A stretch of DNA of 64,000 nt, taken from NCBI RefSeq assembly GCF_030817535.1, contig NZ_JAUSZL010000002.1, positions 1,550,001 through 1,614,000 of the forward strand, read 5' to 3'. Position 1 is the first letter of the stretch. Each line of letters opens with the position of its first letter. The notes under the pieces are model-generated. The model worked only from the letters and a program-made list of their open reading frames with translations, was not told where the DNA came from and did not search any database. This stretch comes from Streptomyces sp. V3I8. GTDB taxonomy: Bacteria; Actinomycetota; Actinomycetes; Streptomycetales; Streptomycetaceae. Positions 23,428 to 36,101 of the stretch are shown in pieces. The translations under genes were made by a program, and so were the position numbers.

Positions 23428-26400
23428 CTACCGCTTCCCCACCGCCAGCCGCAGCGTCTGGATCTCGAAGGGGCGCAGGGTGACGGCGACGCTGTTCCCG
23501 TTCGTGCCGGCCGTCGCCAGCGGGCGCTCCAGGAGGTCGGTGAGCTGTGCGCCGGCCAGCGGGAAGCTCGTGCGCAGGGTGCCCTGCGCACGGCCGCCGC
23601 GGGACTCGTAGACGCGCACGACGACATCGCCCGAGGCGTCGTCGGCGATCTTGACCGCCTCGACGGTCACGCCCTCGCCGTCCACGGAGACGACCGGTTC
23701 GGGTGTGCCCGCCGAATCGGCCACCCGCAGCGGCAGGTTGAGCGCGTAGCCCTCGGCGACCGCGTCCTCGATGCTCGCGCCCGGCAGCAGCGCGTAGGTG
23801 AAGCGGTGCCTGCCCTGGTCGGCCCCCGGGTCCGGGATGCGCGGGGCGCGGACCAGGCTGAGCCGGACCGTGGTCGTCGTGCCCCCGTCCTCGCGGACCG
23901 TGCGGGAGACGTCGTGGCCGTAGGTGGAGTCGTTGATGACGGCGACGCCGTAGCCGGGCTCGCCCAGGTGGACCCAGCGGTGGCCGGAGACCTCGAAGCG
24001 GGCCGACTCCCAGCTGGTGTTGGTGTGCGTGGGCCGCTGGATGTGGCCGAACGCGATCTCCGCGGACGAGTGGGCCGCCCGGATGTCCACCGGGAAGCCC
24101 GCCTTGAGGAACTTCTCGGCCTCGTGCCAGTCGATGTCCGTCCCGACGTCGATACGGGCGCTGCCGGCGCGCAGGCTGATCGTCTGGGTGATGCGCGAGC
24201 CGTTGCCGAAGGAGCGCTCGACCCGGATCGCGCCGAGCAGCGGGTCCTGCTCGACGACCGTCACGGACTCGGCGTCCAGCAGGTCCGTGTAGCGGTTCCG
24301 GTAGTGCTTGTCGACGTCCCAGGCGTCCCAGTGGTTCGGCAGGTCCGTGTGCAGCCGGAGCAGGTTGCCCCGCTCCGCCAGGACCTCGCGGCCGCCGGCG
24401 CGCAGGTCGCGCACGGAGGCCAGGGTGCCGTCCTCGGCGACCTCGACGCGGACCAGGCCGTTGTCGAGGACGCGGCCGGTGACCGTCACCGGAGCGGGCG
24501 CCCCGCCGGTGCCGGTGCCGGTGCCGGTGCCGAGGGGCGCGCTGCCGTTCGCCGGGACGACGGTGTGGGCCAGGGTGCCGTCGGCCGTCCGTACGACCTC
24601 GCGGCGCTCGACAGGGCTCGTGTTGAAGACGCGGGGGCCGCCCGTGCCGAGCGCGGTGACCGCCTCGGCGGTCAGCTCCTCGACCTCCTCGGCGACGCGC
24701 GCGTACTCGGCCTCCGCCTCGCGGTGCACCCAGGCGATGGAGGAGCCCGGCAGGATGTCGTGGAACTGGTGGAGCAGGACCGTCTTCCAGAGCCGGTCGA
24801 GCTTCTCGTGCGGATAGGCGTACCCGGGGGCGTGCAGCGCGGCCGTCGTGGCCCACAACTCCGCCTCGCGGAGCTTGTGTTCGCTGCGGCGGTTGCCCTG
24901 CTTGGTGCGGGCCTGCGAGGTGTAGGTGGCGCGGTGCAGCTCCAGGTAGAGCTCGCCGACCCAGACGGGGGCGTCCGGGTACTCCTCGCGGGCCTTGGCG
25001 AAGAAGGCGTCGGGGTGTTCGACGACGACCTTCGGCGAGCCCTCCAGGTCGGCCAGCCGGCGGGCCCGTTCCATGATCTCGCGCGTGGGGCCGCCGCCTC
25101 CGTCGCCGTGGCCGAAGGGGGCCAGCGAGCGCCTGGCGACGCCCTTCTCCTGGTAGTTGCGCGAGGCGAGGGCCATCTCCTCGCCGTGGAAACTGGCGTT
25201 GTAGGTGTCGATGGGCGGGAAGTGCGTGAAGATCCGTGTGCCGTCGATTCCCTCCCACCAGAAGGTGTGGTGGGGGAACTTGTTGGTCTGGTTCCAGGAG
25301 ATCTTCTGGGTGAGGAACCACTCGTTGCCGGCCAGCTTGGCGAGCTGCGGATAGGACGCGGTGTAGCCGAAGGAGTCGGGCAGCCACACGCCCTTGGTCT
25401 CGACGCCGAAGTGCTCGATGAAGAACCGCTTGCCGTGGATGAGCTGGCGGGCGACGGCCTCGCCGCCGGGCAGGTTGCCGTCGGCCTCGACCCACATGCC
25501 ACCGACCGGCGCCCACTGGCCCTTCTTGACCGACTCCTGGATGCGGGCCCAGATCTTCGGGTGGTTGTCGCGCACCCACTCGTACTGCTGGGCCTGTGAG
25601 CAGGCGAAGACGAAGTCCTCGTACTCGTCGGCGAGCGAGGTGACGTTCGAGAAGGTGCGGGACGTCTTGCGCTTGGTCTCGCGGATCGGCCACAGCCAGG
25701 CGGAGTCGATGTGCGCGTGGCCGACGCCGGAGACGATGTGGGCGCTGGCGTTGGCGGGCCTGGCCAGCGCGGGCCGCAGCGCGGCCCGTACGCCGGCCGC
25801 CGAGCCGGAGACGTCGTCGAGGTCCAGCAGGTCCAGCGCCCGGTCCAGGGCGTGGGTGATCTCGTGCCGGCGGGGGTCGTGCTCGCCCAGCTCCAGCATC
25901 AGCTCGCGCAGCACCTGGAGGTCCAGGTCGAGGTGCCAGACCTCCTCGTCGAGGATCGCGAGGTCGGCCCGCCGGAAGGTGTAGAGCGGCTTGTCGCCCG
26001 CGGTACGGACGTCGCCCATCGGGGTGGTCCTGGAGAAGTCGTCGGCGAGGATGTCCGGGTTGGAGGCCGCCTCGACGAGGTAGTCGATCCGTTCGCCGCC
26101 GGTGGCGGGGTTGGCGATCGGCACGTACTGGTTGAGCGGGTTGACCGCCTTCAGCGGGGTGCCGTCCGTGCGGTGGACGAGGGCCTCGGCCTGGTTGCCG
26201 GGCCAGTCGCCGACGAAGCCGAGGTCGATGACGGCCTCGACGCGCCGGCCCGCCCACTCCTCGGGCACCCGCCCGCGCATCCGGAACCAGGTGGTGCCCC
26301 AGGGCGGGCCCCACGGGGTGTCCATCGTGAAGGGCTCGTACGGTGCGGCCGCGGCCTCCTCGAAGGGGACGGGCTCCCCCGGCGCCTGCCAGGCCTCCAC

Positions 26401-26496
26401 CTCGAAGGGCACGGCGGCAGCGTAGATGGCGGCCTTGACGCGCTGGTCGTGGAGGCGCTGGACGCGCTCCTCGATGCGCCGGCGTTCGTCGTGCAT
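23428..26496 (-). CDS. Alpha-mannosidase, GH38
   Basis: A 1022-residue intracellular retaining alpha-mannosidase. The zinc-binding and catalytic region contains GVGHAHIDSAWLWP and later GGMWVEADGNLPGGEA, where the Asp acts as nucleophile in GH38. The middle and C-terminal beta domains follow, giving the normal bacterial length. It has no signal peptide, so it acts on imported glycans. The ATG at 26496 is preferred over the one at 26502 because GGAG directly abuts the latter and lies 6 nt before the former. It stands 69 bp after the GH4 gene on the same strand and shares its likely promoter and DeoR control. Mannosides from N-glycans or yeast mannan are plausible substrates. Confidence 0.92.
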   Translation of the reverse strand: MHDERRRIEERVQRLHDQRVKAAIYAAAVPFEVEAWQAPGEPVPFEEAAAAPYEPFTMDTPWGPPWGTTWFRMRGRVPEEWAGRRVEAVIDLGFVGDWPGNQAEALVHRTDGTPLKAVNPLNQYVPIANPATGGERIDYLVEAASNPDILADDFSRTTPMGDVRTAGDKPLYTFRRADLAILDEEVWHLDLDLQVLRELMLELGEHDPRRHEITHALDRALDLLDLDDVSGSAAGVRAALRPALARPANASAHIVSGVGHAHIDSAWLWPIRETKRKTSRTFSNVTSLADEYEDFVFACSQAQQYEWVRDNHPKIWARIQESVKKGQWAPVGGMWVEADGNLPGGEAVARQLIHGKRFFIEHFGVETKGVWLPDSFGYTASYPQLAKLAGNEWFLTQKISWNQTNKFPHHTFWWEGIDGTRIFTHFPPIDTYNASFHGEEMALASRNYQEKGVARRSLAPFGHGDGGGGPTREIMERARRLADLEGSPKVVVEHPDAFFAKAREEYPDAPVWVGELYLELHRATYTSQARTKQGNRRSEHKLREAELWATTAALHAPGYAYPHEKLDRLWKTVLLHQFHDILPGSSIAWVHREAEAEYARVAEEVEELTAEAVTALGTGGPRVFNTSPVERREVVRTADGTLAHTVVPANGSAPLGTGTGTGTGGAPAPVTVTGRVLDNGLVRVEVAEDGTLASVRDLRAGGREVLAERGNLLRLHTDLPNHWDAWDVDKHYRNRYTDLLDAESVTVVEQDPLLGAIRVERSFGNGSRITQTISLRAGSARIDVGTDIDWHEAEKFLKAGFPVDIRAAHSSAEIAFGHIQRPTHTNTSWESARFEVSGHRWVHLGEPGYGVAVINDSTYGHDVSRTVREDGGTTTTVRLSLVRAPRIPDPGADQGRHRFTYALLPGASIEDAVAEGYALNLPLRVADSAGTPEPVVSVDGEGVTVEAVKIADDASGDVVVRVYESRGGRAQGTLRTSFPLAGAQLTDLLERPLATAGTNGNSVAVTLRPFEIQTLRLAVGKR

Positions 26497-26524
26497 GTAC
26501 ATCTCCAGACAGCGGGAAGGACGG

Positions 26525-26566
26525 TACGGGGGCAGGCACTACGGAGGCACTACGGGGGCAGGCACT
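26525..26566. repeat. Short direct repeat between GH4 and GH38 genes
   Basis: TACGGGGGCAGGCACT occurs at 26525-26540 and 26551-26566, with a diverged partial copy (TACGGAGGCAC) between. The second copy touches the GH4 stop codon. Confidence 0.7.
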
Positions 26567-27903
26567 TACGTGAGGTACGCCAGTCCGGGGTGGACCGCGG
26601 TGTAGCCGTCGACGAGGTTGCGGGCGACGTTCACGGAGTCGACGAGCGGGTGCAGCGCGAACGCCTTCACGGCGGTGGTGCGTGAGCCGGACTCCGCGGC
26701 GGCGAGCACCTCGCGCTCCACCGCCTTGACCGCGCACACCAGGCCGGTCGCGTGGTCGGGCAGCGGGGCCACGGCGACCGGGTGCGCGCCGTTGGCGTCG
26801 ACCAGGCAGGGCACCTCGATGACGGCGTCCGCGTCGAGGACCGAGAGGGTGCCCTGGTTGCGGACGTTGAGGATGAGGGTGGTGCGCTCGTCGCGGGCGA
26901 TGGCCCGCATCAGGGCGAGCGCCACCTTCTCGTAGCCGCCGGACAGGTCGTCGGCGTCGCGCTCGCCGGCGCCGGCCGTCTCCCGGTTCTCGGACATGTA
27001 GGTGGCCTCGCGCTCGGCGCGGGTGCGGTCCCAGGCGGTGAGGGCGGCGCTGCCGGGCCGGCTCATCTCCTCGTAGAACCGGGCCTGCTGGTCGCGCAGG
27101 AACGCGCCGCGGGTCTTCTCGGCCCTGCTGTAGGCGCGGACCGTCTCGCGGTTGAAGTAGTAGTAGTGCAGGTACTCGTTGGGGATCGCGCCGAGCGACC
27201 GCAGCCAGTCGGTGCCGAAGAGCTTGCCCTCCTCGAAGGAGCCGAGGAGGTCGGGGTCGGCGAGCAGCCGGGGGAGTTCGTCGCGTCCGGCGACGTGCAG
27301 TCCGCGGACCCAGCCGAGGTGGTTGAGGCCGACGTAGTCGATCCACGCCTCGCGCGGCTCGGCGCCCAGTACCCGGGCGATGCGGCGGCCGAGGCCGACC
27401 GGCGAGTCGCAGATGCCGATGACGCGGTCGCCCAGGTGGCGGGACATGGCCTCGGTGACCAGGCCCGCCGGGTTGGTGAAGTTGATGAGCCAGGCGTCGG
27501 GGGCGAGCCGGGCCGCCCGCCGGGCGATGTCGACGGCGACGGGCACCGTGCGCAGGCCGTAGGCGATGCCGCCGGCGCCGACGGTCTCCTGGCCGAGGAC
27601 GCCCTGGTCGAGGGCGACCCGCTCGTCGGCGGCGCGGCCCTCCAGGCCGCCGACCCGGATCGCGGAGAAGATGAAGTCGGCGCCGCGCAGCGCCTCGTCG
27701 AGATCCGTGGTGGCCGTCACGGTGGGTGCGTCCAAGGCGTCCGCCGCCTGCTCGGCGAGGACCCGGGCGACCGCGGAGAGCCGTCCCGCGTCCAGGTCGT
27801 GCAGGACGACGTCGGTGACGCGGCCCTCGCCGCGGTCCCCGAGGAGCGCCCCGTACACGAGCGGCACGCGGAATCCGCCACCGCCCAGAATCGTCAGCTT
27901 CAC
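26566..27903 (-). CDS. GH4-family NAD-dependent glycosidase
   Basis: A 445-residue enzyme of the unusual family 4, which hydrolyses glycosides by an NAD/Mn-dependent redox-elimination route. It opens with the Rossmann motif KLTILGGGGFRVP, then has NFTNPAGLVTEAM, the metal-binding Cys in VIGICDSPVG and the His in VGLNHLGWV. Family members act on phospho-beta-glucosides, alpha-galactosides or related sugars; the CDSP form is seen in the 6-phospho-beta-glucosidase group. No PTS is nearby, so an unphosphorylated or kinase-made substrate is possible. The GTG at 27903 follows AAAGGG. It is followed by GH38 and preceded by DeoR on the same strand. Confidence 0.9.
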   Translation of the reverse strand: MKLTILGGGGFRVPLVYGALLGDRGEGRVTDVVLHDLDAGRLSAVARVLAEQAADALDAPTVTATTDLDEALRGADFIFSAIRVGGLEGRAADERVALDQGVLGQETVGAGGIAYGLRTVPVAVDIARRAARLAPDAWLINFTNPAGLVTEAMSRHLGDRVIGICDSPVGLGRRIARVLGAEPREAWIDYVGLNHLGWVRGLHVAGRDELPRLLADPDLLGSFEEGKLFGTDWLRSLGAIPNEYLHYYYFNRETVRAYSRAEKTRGAFLRDQQARFYEEMSRPGSAALTAWDRTRAEREATYMSENRETAGAGERDADDLSGGYEKVALALMRAIARDERTTLILNVRNQGTLSVLDADAVIEVPCLVDANGAHPVAVAPLPDHATGLVCAVKAVEREVLAAAESGSRTTAVKAFALHPLVDSVNVARNLVDGYTAVHPGLAYLT

Positions 27904-27967
27904 GCAACTGCCCTTTCGCTGTTCCCCGGGGTCCCGGGCCCTGTCGCCGCGTCCCCGCGCACGCCGG

Positions 27968-28738
27968 TCACGTGAGCACCACGCTCACGCCGGCCTCCTC
28001 CAGGGCGGCCCGCGTGCCGGCGTCCGCCGGCCCGTTGGTCACCACCACGTCCAGTTCCTCCGGCCCGCAGACCTTCGCCATCCCCGTTCCCGGGAACTTG
28101 GCGCGGTCGGCGAGCAGGACGACCCGGTCGGCCGCCTTGATCATGGCGCGCTTCACCGGCACCTCGACGACGGTCGTGTCCATCACCTGGCCGCCCGGCC
28201 GCACTCCACTGGTTCCCAGGAACAGCCAGTCCGCATGCAGCTGGCGCAGGTTGTCCTCGGTGAGGAAGCCGACCAGCGAGCGGTACTCGCGGCGGACCAT
28301 GCCCCCGAGCAGTACGAGCTCGACGGCCTCGTCGTCCACCAGTTCCTCGTACACGACGAGGTTGCTGGTGATCACGGTGATACGGCGGCCGTGCAGCTGC
28401 CGGGCCAGCCGGTAGGCGGTGGTGCCGATGTCGAGCAGCACGGACTGGCCGTCCTCGACGAGCGCCGCCGCGCGCTGCGCTATGGCGTCCTTCTCGGCCA
28501 CGCGCACCTCGGCGACCTCGGCGAAGGGCTGGTCGCCCTCCTCGGCGACCGCCCCGCCGTGCACCCGGGTCAGCAGGCCCTCCTCCTCCAGTTTGAGCAG
28601 GTCACGCCGGACGGTGGCGGGGCTCACGCCGAGCTGCTCCGAGAGGTCGGTCACGGCCGCGGGGCCGCCGGAGCGCAGGGCCCGCAGGATGAGTTGATGT
28701 CGTCGCTCTGCCAGCACGCGCCGAACAGTACTCGTCAT
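27968..28738 (-). CDS. DeoR/GlpR-family repressor
   Basis: A 256-residue regulator with an N-terminal winged helix (LILRALRSGG, then VTDLSEQLGVSPATVRRDLLKL, residues about 16-60) and a DeoR sugar-phosphate sensor domain (SVLLDIGTTAYRLARQL, ITVITSNLVVYEEL, and the C-terminal VVLLADRAKFPG). ATG 28738 has a weak ribosome site. It is divergent from the PfkB kinase/ABC importer/GH2 operon and heads the GH4/GH38 operon. Tandem repeats in the 127-bp divergent region are likely binding sites. The inducer is probably a phosphorylated sugar made by the PfkB kinase, which is inference from family habit. Confidence 0.9.
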   Translation of the reverse strand: MTSTVRRVLAERRHQLILRALRSGGPAAVTDLSEQLGVSPATVRRDLLKLEEEGLLTRVHGGAVAEEGDQPFAEVAEVRVAEKDAIAQRAAALVEDGQSVLLDIGTTAYRLARQLHGRRITVITSNLVVYEELVDDEAVELVLLGGMVRREYRSLVGFLTEDNLRQLHADWLFLGTSGVRPGGQVMDTTVVEVPVKRAMIKAADRVVLLADRAKFPGTGMAKVCGPEELDVVVTNGPADAGTRAALEEAGVSVVLT

Positions 28739-28754
28739 TGCCGATCATTTCTAT

Positions 28755-28774
28755 GCTCGATTCTGCTCGACTCT
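28755..28774. promoter_or_regulatory. Tandem 10-bp repeat before deoR
   Basis: GCTCGATTCT and GCTCGACTCT are head to tail (9 of 10 identical), 17-36 nt before the repressor start. One-turn spacing suits cooperative binding on one DNA face. Confidence 0.5.
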
Positions 28775-28796
28775 TGCCAAATCGGCCGGAGACGCG

Positions 28797-28836
28797 CACG
28801 ATCCTGTCCACCGAAACACGATCCCGTGCATCGAAA
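28797..28836. promoter_or_regulatory. Tandem 20-bp repeat before the kinase operon
   Basis: CACGATCCTGTCCACCGAAA (28797-28816) is followed directly by a copy with three changes (28817-28836). DeoR-family proteins often bind direct repeats; these end 29 bp before the kinase GTG. Confidence 0.55.
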
Positions 28837-28865
28837 GTGAAGAGTTTTGACGAGAGGATGCGCTC

Positions 28866-29921
28866 GTGGGTGACGAACGGCCCGATGCGCGGCCCGATGT
28901 GCTGCTGACCGGGCTGCTCTTCTACGACCTCGTCCTGACCGGTCTGGGCAGGCCGCCGACGCCCGGCAAGGAGGTCTGGACCGGCGGGATGGGCACGAGC
29001 CCGGGCGGCATCGCGAACCTGGCGGTGGCCGCCGCCCGCTACGGCCTGAGCACCTCCCTGGCCACGGTGTTCGGCGACGACTACTACGGCGCGTACTGCC
29101 GTGGGGTCCTGGCCGGCCAGGAGCACATCGACCTCTCGCTCTCGCGTACCGCGGACGGCTGGCACACCCCGGTCACCGTCTCGATCGCGTACGGCCAGGA
29201 CCGGGCCCTGGTCACCCACGGCCAGGAGCCCCCGTACTCGCAGGACGCGCTGATGGGCGACCCGCCCGCCGCGCGCACCGCCCTCGTGCATCTGGAGGCC
29301 GAGCCCCGCGCCTGGCTCGCCAAGGCCGCCGCGAACGGCACGCGGGTCTACGCGGACGTCGGCTGGGACCCCGGCGAGCAGTGGTCCCCGGACCTCCTCG
29401 ACCAGCTCGCCCTGTGCCACGCCTTCCTCCCGAACGAGGCCGAGGCGAGGGCGTACACCCGTACCGACACCGCGGCCGGCGCGCTCTCCCGGCTCTCCGA
29501 GCTGGTGCCGGTGGCCGTGGTCACCCGCGGCGGCGACGGCGCGGTCGCCGTCGACCAGACCACCGGCGAGTACGCGGACGTGCCCGCCCTCGCCACCGAC
29601 GTGCTGGACGCGACGGGCGCCGGCGACGTCTTCGGCGCGAGTTTCGTCGCGGCCTCGCTCGAGGGCTGGCCCCTCGATGAGCGGCTGCGCTTCGCGGTCC
29701 TGGCCGCCGGGCTCTCCGTACGGCGGCACGGCGGGGCGCTGGCCGCGCCCGGCTGGTACGGCGTCCACCGGTGGTGGCACTCGCTCGACGACCCCGCACT
29801 GCGGCGCACGTACGGCTTCCTGGCCGACCGGCTGCCCGCCGACCCCGGCCCCCCGCTCCCCCACGCGCCGGTGACCCCACCCGCCCCCACGGCACCCCCG
29901 ATCTCTCCCGATCTCCCCTGA
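28866..29921 (+). CDS. PfkB-family sugar kinase
   Basis: A 351-residue ribokinase-fold kinase. It has the N-terminal GG motif (GMGTSPGGIANLAVAAARYG) and the C-terminal DATGAGDVFGASF motif with the catalytic Asp and anion hole. The last 35 residues are Pro-rich and likely disordered. GTG 28866 follows GAGAGGA. As first gene of the import operon it should phosphorylate the released monosaccharide or its derivative in the cytoplasm and so produce the DeoR effector. Which sugar is not evident; mannose or galactose would fit the enzymes encoded nearby. Confidence 0.87.
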   Translation: MGDERPDARPDVLLTGLLFYDLVLTGLGRPPTPGKEVWTGGMGTSPGGIANLAVAAARYGLSTSLATVFGDDYYGAYCRGVLAGQEHIDLSLSRTADGWHTPVTVSIAYGQDRALVTHGQEPPYSQDALMGDPPAARTALVHLEAEPRAWLAKAAANGTRVYADVGWDPGEQWSPDLLDQLALCHAFLPNEAEARAYTRTDTAAGALSRLSELVPVAVVTRGGDGAVAVDQTTGEYADVPALATDVLDATGAGDVFGASFVAASLEGWPLDERLRFAVLAAGLSVRRHGGALAAPGWYGVHRWWHSLDDPALRRTYGFLADRLPADPGPPLPHAPVTPPAPTAPPISPDLP

Positions 29922-29937
29922 TGCGAAGACCGAACAC

Positions 29938-31245
29938 ATGCGAAAGGCGGTGGGAGCTGTGCGGCTCTCACGAAGGGGCCTGCTCCGCGCGGGCCTGGCC
30001 GGTACGGCCGCGACCGCGCTCGGCGGCCTGGCGTCCGGCTGCGCCGTACCGACCGGCTCGACGGGCCGGAACATGGTGCTCTGGTACTGGAGCGGCGGCC
30101 TGAGCGACACCGTCGTCAAGAAGGCCAAGGCGCGTTACGACAACGCTGTCGACCTGAACGCCATCCAGATCGGCGGCTACTACCGCTCCAAGCTCATCAC
30201 CACGATGACCGGCCGGGCCCACGTCCCCGACATCGCGGGGCTCAAGGGCGAGGACATGGCGTCGTACCTGCCGAACGCCGGCCAGTTCGTGGACCTGCGC
30301 ACGCTCGGCGCGGAGAAGCTCAAGGACCGGTACCTGGACTGGAAGTGGCAGCAGGGGGTCGCCCCGGACGGCAGCCTCGTCGGCTTCCCCATCGACGTCG
30401 GTCCCGTCGTGCAGTTCTACCAGCCGGCCGTCTACGAGAAGGCGGGCCTGGCGCACGAACCGGAGGACGTCTCCAGGGAGATGGGCACCTGGGAGCAGTT
30501 CTTCGCGGCCGGTGAACAGCTGAAGAAGCGGGTTCGCGGGGCGTTCATCCTGACCGACATCACCAGTGTCTTCGAGATGTCGATCGGGCAGGGCACCGAG
30601 CGGTTCGTGAACCGCGACAAGCACTTCATCGGCGACCAGGAACACGTGCGGGTCTGCTGGGACCGGGCCGTGGAGGCCAAGCGGCGCGGGCTCGCGTCGA
30701 GCATCGTGACGGGCACCCCCGACTCGATCTCGGCCACCGAGAGCGGCGAGCTGCCCAGCCAGCTCAACGCCTCGTGGAACGCGGGCGACCTCAAGCTGCA
30801 GTACCCGAGGACCAAGGGCAGGTGGCGGGTCGCGAGCTGTCCCGGCGGCCCCTCCAACGTCGGCGGTTCGTTCCTGGCCATCACCAAGGCGTGCCGCGAA
30901 CCCGAGAAGGCCTTCGAGATCATCACCTGGCTGCTCGGGGCGGACAACCAGGCCCAGGGCTTCATGGACGCCGGGCTCTTCCCGTCGACCCCCGCCTCGT
31001 ACGACATGAAGAAGCTGCGCGAGCCCGACCCGTTCTTCGGCGGCCAGATCACGATGGACGTCTACGGGCCGGCCGCGGAGAAGATCCCGGTCGCCTTCAA
31101 CAGCCCGTACGACGTGGCGCTCGGGCAGCCCGTCAGGGACGAGATCAAGAACGTCGGCGTCCTCGGCAAGAACCCCGAGCAGGCCTGGAAGGACGCCATG
31201 AGCAAGTGCCGGCGCATCGCGGACCACCTGGGGGTGAGCCACTGA
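29938..31245 (+). CDS. Sugar ABC-importer binding lipoprotein
   Basis: A 435-residue family-1 extracellular solute-binding protein. The signal combines a twin-arginine-like RLSRRGLLRAG with a lipobox LASGC (Cys near residue 38). The mature domain has NMVLWYWSGGLSD and several aromatic residues expected in a sugar cleft. It is followed by two CUT1-type permeases with no ATPase in the operon, the usual Streptomyces arrangement in which MsiK energises many importers. Later in-frame starts (GTG 29947 and 29959) exist; the ATG at 29938 is kept because no better ribosome site separates them. The ligand is probably an oligosaccharide cut by the operon's glycosidases. Confidence 0.9.
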   Translation: MRKAVGAVRLSRRGLLRAGLAGTAATALGGLASGCAVPTGSTGRNMVLWYWSGGLSDTVVKKAKARYDNAVDLNAIQIGGYYRSKLITTMTGRAHVPDIAGLKGEDMASYLPNAGQFVDLRTLGAEKLKDRYLDWKWQQGVAPDGSLVGFPIDVGPVVQFYQPAVYEKAGLAHEPEDVSREMGTWEQFFAAGEQLKKRVRGAFILTDITSVFEMSIGQGTERFVNRDKHFIGDQEHVRVCWDRAVEAKRRGLASSIVTGTPDSISATESGELPSQLNASWNAGDLKLQYPRTKGRWRVASCPGGPSNVGGSFLAITKACREPEKAFEIITWLLGADNQAQGFMDAGLFPSTPASYDMKKLREPDPFFGGQITMDVYGPAAEKIPVAFNSPYDVALGQPVRDEIKNVGVLGKNPEQAWKDAMSKCRRIADHLGVSH

Positions 31246-32207
31246 TGGCCACCGCTCCCCTGGTCGACAGGCCTCCGGCGCCCCCCGCCGGACCGCCCTC
31301 CGCCCACCCGAAGAAGGGCATCCTGAGCCACTGGCGGCTGTACGCCGCGATCTCGCCCTTCTACCTCCTCTTCCTCGCCTTCGGCCTGATCCCGGTCGGC
31401 TTCTCGCTGTACCTGTCGTTCCACCGGTGGGACGGCCTCGGTCCGATGGAGTACGCGGGGCTCTCGCAGTACCGCTACCTGCTGAGCGACACCGACTTCT
31501 GGAGCTCGATCGGCAACACGCTGATCATCTGGGCGCTGGCCACCTTCCCCATGATCTTCCTGGCGATGGTGACGGCGGTGATGCTCAACTCGGCGGTCCG
31601 CTTCAAGAACGTCTACCGCTTCGCGTACTTCCTGCCCAACGTCACCTCGGTCGTCGCCGTCGCGATCATCTTCGGCTCGGTCTTCTCCACCAACTTCGGC
31701 CTGGTGAACGCCCTGTTGCAGGCGGTCGGACTCGACCAGGTGGCCTGGCTGAACACCCCGTGGGGCATCAAGGTCGCCATCGCCACCCTGATGACCTGGC
31801 AGTGGACCGGCTACAACGCGATCATCTTCCTCGCCGGACTCCAGACGATCCCCGGCGAGCTGTACGAGGCGGCGCGGATGGACGGCGCCGGGCCCGTGCA
31901 GACCTTCTTCCGGATCACGCTGCCGCTGATGCGGCCGGTGCTGCTGTTCGTGCTCGTCATCTCGACCGTCACCGGACTGCAGAGCTTCTCCGAACCGCAG
32001 GTGCTGCTGCAGTCCACCGCCAACGAGTCGACGTTCTCGGGCGGTCCCGACCACGCCGGCCGGACGATGGTCCTCTACTTCTTCCAGCAGACCTTCGACA
32101 ACAACGACTTCGGCTACGGCGCGGCCGTGGCCTGGGGCATCTTCCTCGTCGTCGTCATCTTCTCGATCATCAACTGGCGCCTGGTGCAGCGCCGGGGCGA
32201 AGACTAG
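31245..32207 (+). CDS. Sugar ABC permease (MalF-like)
   Basis: A 320-residue CUT1 permease with about six membrane helices and an N-terminal cytoplasmic Pro-rich stretch. The EAA loop (ELYEAARMDGAGPVQTFFRI, then TLPLMRPVLLF) that docks the ATPase is clear. ATG 31245 overlaps the preceding stop by one base (TGATG). It pairs with the next permease. The periplasmic loop with SFSEPQVLLQS and GPDHAGRTMV matches the sugar-permease family. Confidence 0.9.
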   Translation: MATAPLVDRPPAPPAGPPSAHPKKGILSHWRLYAAISPFYLLFLAFGLIPVGFSLYLSFHRWDGLGPMEYAGLSQYRYLLSDTDFWSSIGNTLIIWALATFPMIFLAMVTAVMLNSAVRFKNVYRFAYFLPNVTSVVAVAIIFGSVFSTNFGLVNALLQAVGLDQVAWLNTPWGIKVAIATLMTWQWTGYNAIIFLAGLQTIPGELYEAARMDGAGPVQTFFRITLPLMRPVLLFVLVISTVTGLQSFSEPQVLLQSTANESTFSGGPDHAGRTMVLYFFQQTFDNNDFGYGAAVAWGIFLVVVIFSIINWRLVQRRGED

Positions 32208-32221
32208 GGAGGCCCGTCACC

Positions 32222-33120
32222 ATGGCAACCACCACACAGACCGAGCCCGCCCTCACCGAACCGCCGCGCGCCGAGCCCGGCGGTGGCACGCGCATCCGGG
32301 GCGACCGGCGCAGGGGCATCGCGCTGCACGTCTCCCTGTTCCTCGGGGTGCTGCTCTCCGCGTTCCCGTTCTACTGGGCCGTGATCATGTCGACGCACAC
32401 GTCGACCGAGATCTTCTCCTACCCGCCGAAGCTGCTGCCCGGCTCGCACTTCGGCGAGAACCTCGACAAACTCTTCGACAGCATCGACTTCTTCGGGTCG
32501 ATGTTCAACTCGCTGCTCGTCGCCGTCTCCGTGACGTTCCTCGTCCTGTTCTTCGACTCGCTGGCCGCGTTCGTCTTCGCCAAGTTCACGTTCCCCGGCC
32601 GGCGGACGCTGTTCGCGATGATGATGGCGATCTTCATGGTGCCGGCGCAGCTCGCGGCCATCCCGCAGTTCGTGATCATGGCGAAACTGGGCTGGATCGG
32701 CTCGATGACCTCGCTGATCGTGCCGGCCGCCGCGAACGCCTTCGGCATCTTCTGGATGCGGCAGTACATGAGGAGCGCGATCCACGACGAGCTGCTCGAC
32801 GCCTCGAAGATCGACGGGGCGAGCTTCCTGCGCCAGTACTGGCACGTGGCGCTGCCCGTGGTCCGCCCCGGGCTGGCCTTCCTCGGCATCTTCACGTTCA
32901 TGGGCCAGTGGAACGACTACGCCTGGCCGCTGATCGCCCTCACCAACCCGGACAACGTGACGCTCCAGGTCGCCCTGTCCCAGCTCAACGGCGTCCACGG
33001 CACCACGGACTACGGAATGGTCATGACGGGCGCGGTCCTGGCCCTGATCCCGCTGCTGATCGTCTTCGCGATCGGCGCCAAGCAGATCATCGCCGACCTC
33101 GGCAAGGGAGCGATCCGCTG

Positions 33121-33121
<1 letters not shown>
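32222..33121 (+). CDS. Sugar ABC permease (MalG-like)
   Basis: Second CUT1 permease, 299 residues, with six hydrophobic helices. It has the characteristic MVPAQLAAIPQFVIMAKLGW stretch and the EAA loop (ELLDASKIDGASFLRQYW, then VALPVVRPG). ATG 32222 starts 14 bp after the first permease, following GGAGGCCC. Its stop shares a base with the ATG of the GH2 gene (TGATG), so transport and hydrolysis genes are coupled. Confidence 0.9.
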
Positions 33122-36045
<2,924 letters not shown>

Positions 36046-36101
36046 CCCTCCCGGACCGAACCACCGACACACACCACGAGCCCAGGGGAACCCCGCAGAC
36101 C

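Noticed and set aside
23356-25599. 747-codon open frame on the plus strand
   Set aside because: It lies opposite the GH38 gene and has no family motif; the GH38 assignment on the other strand is clear.
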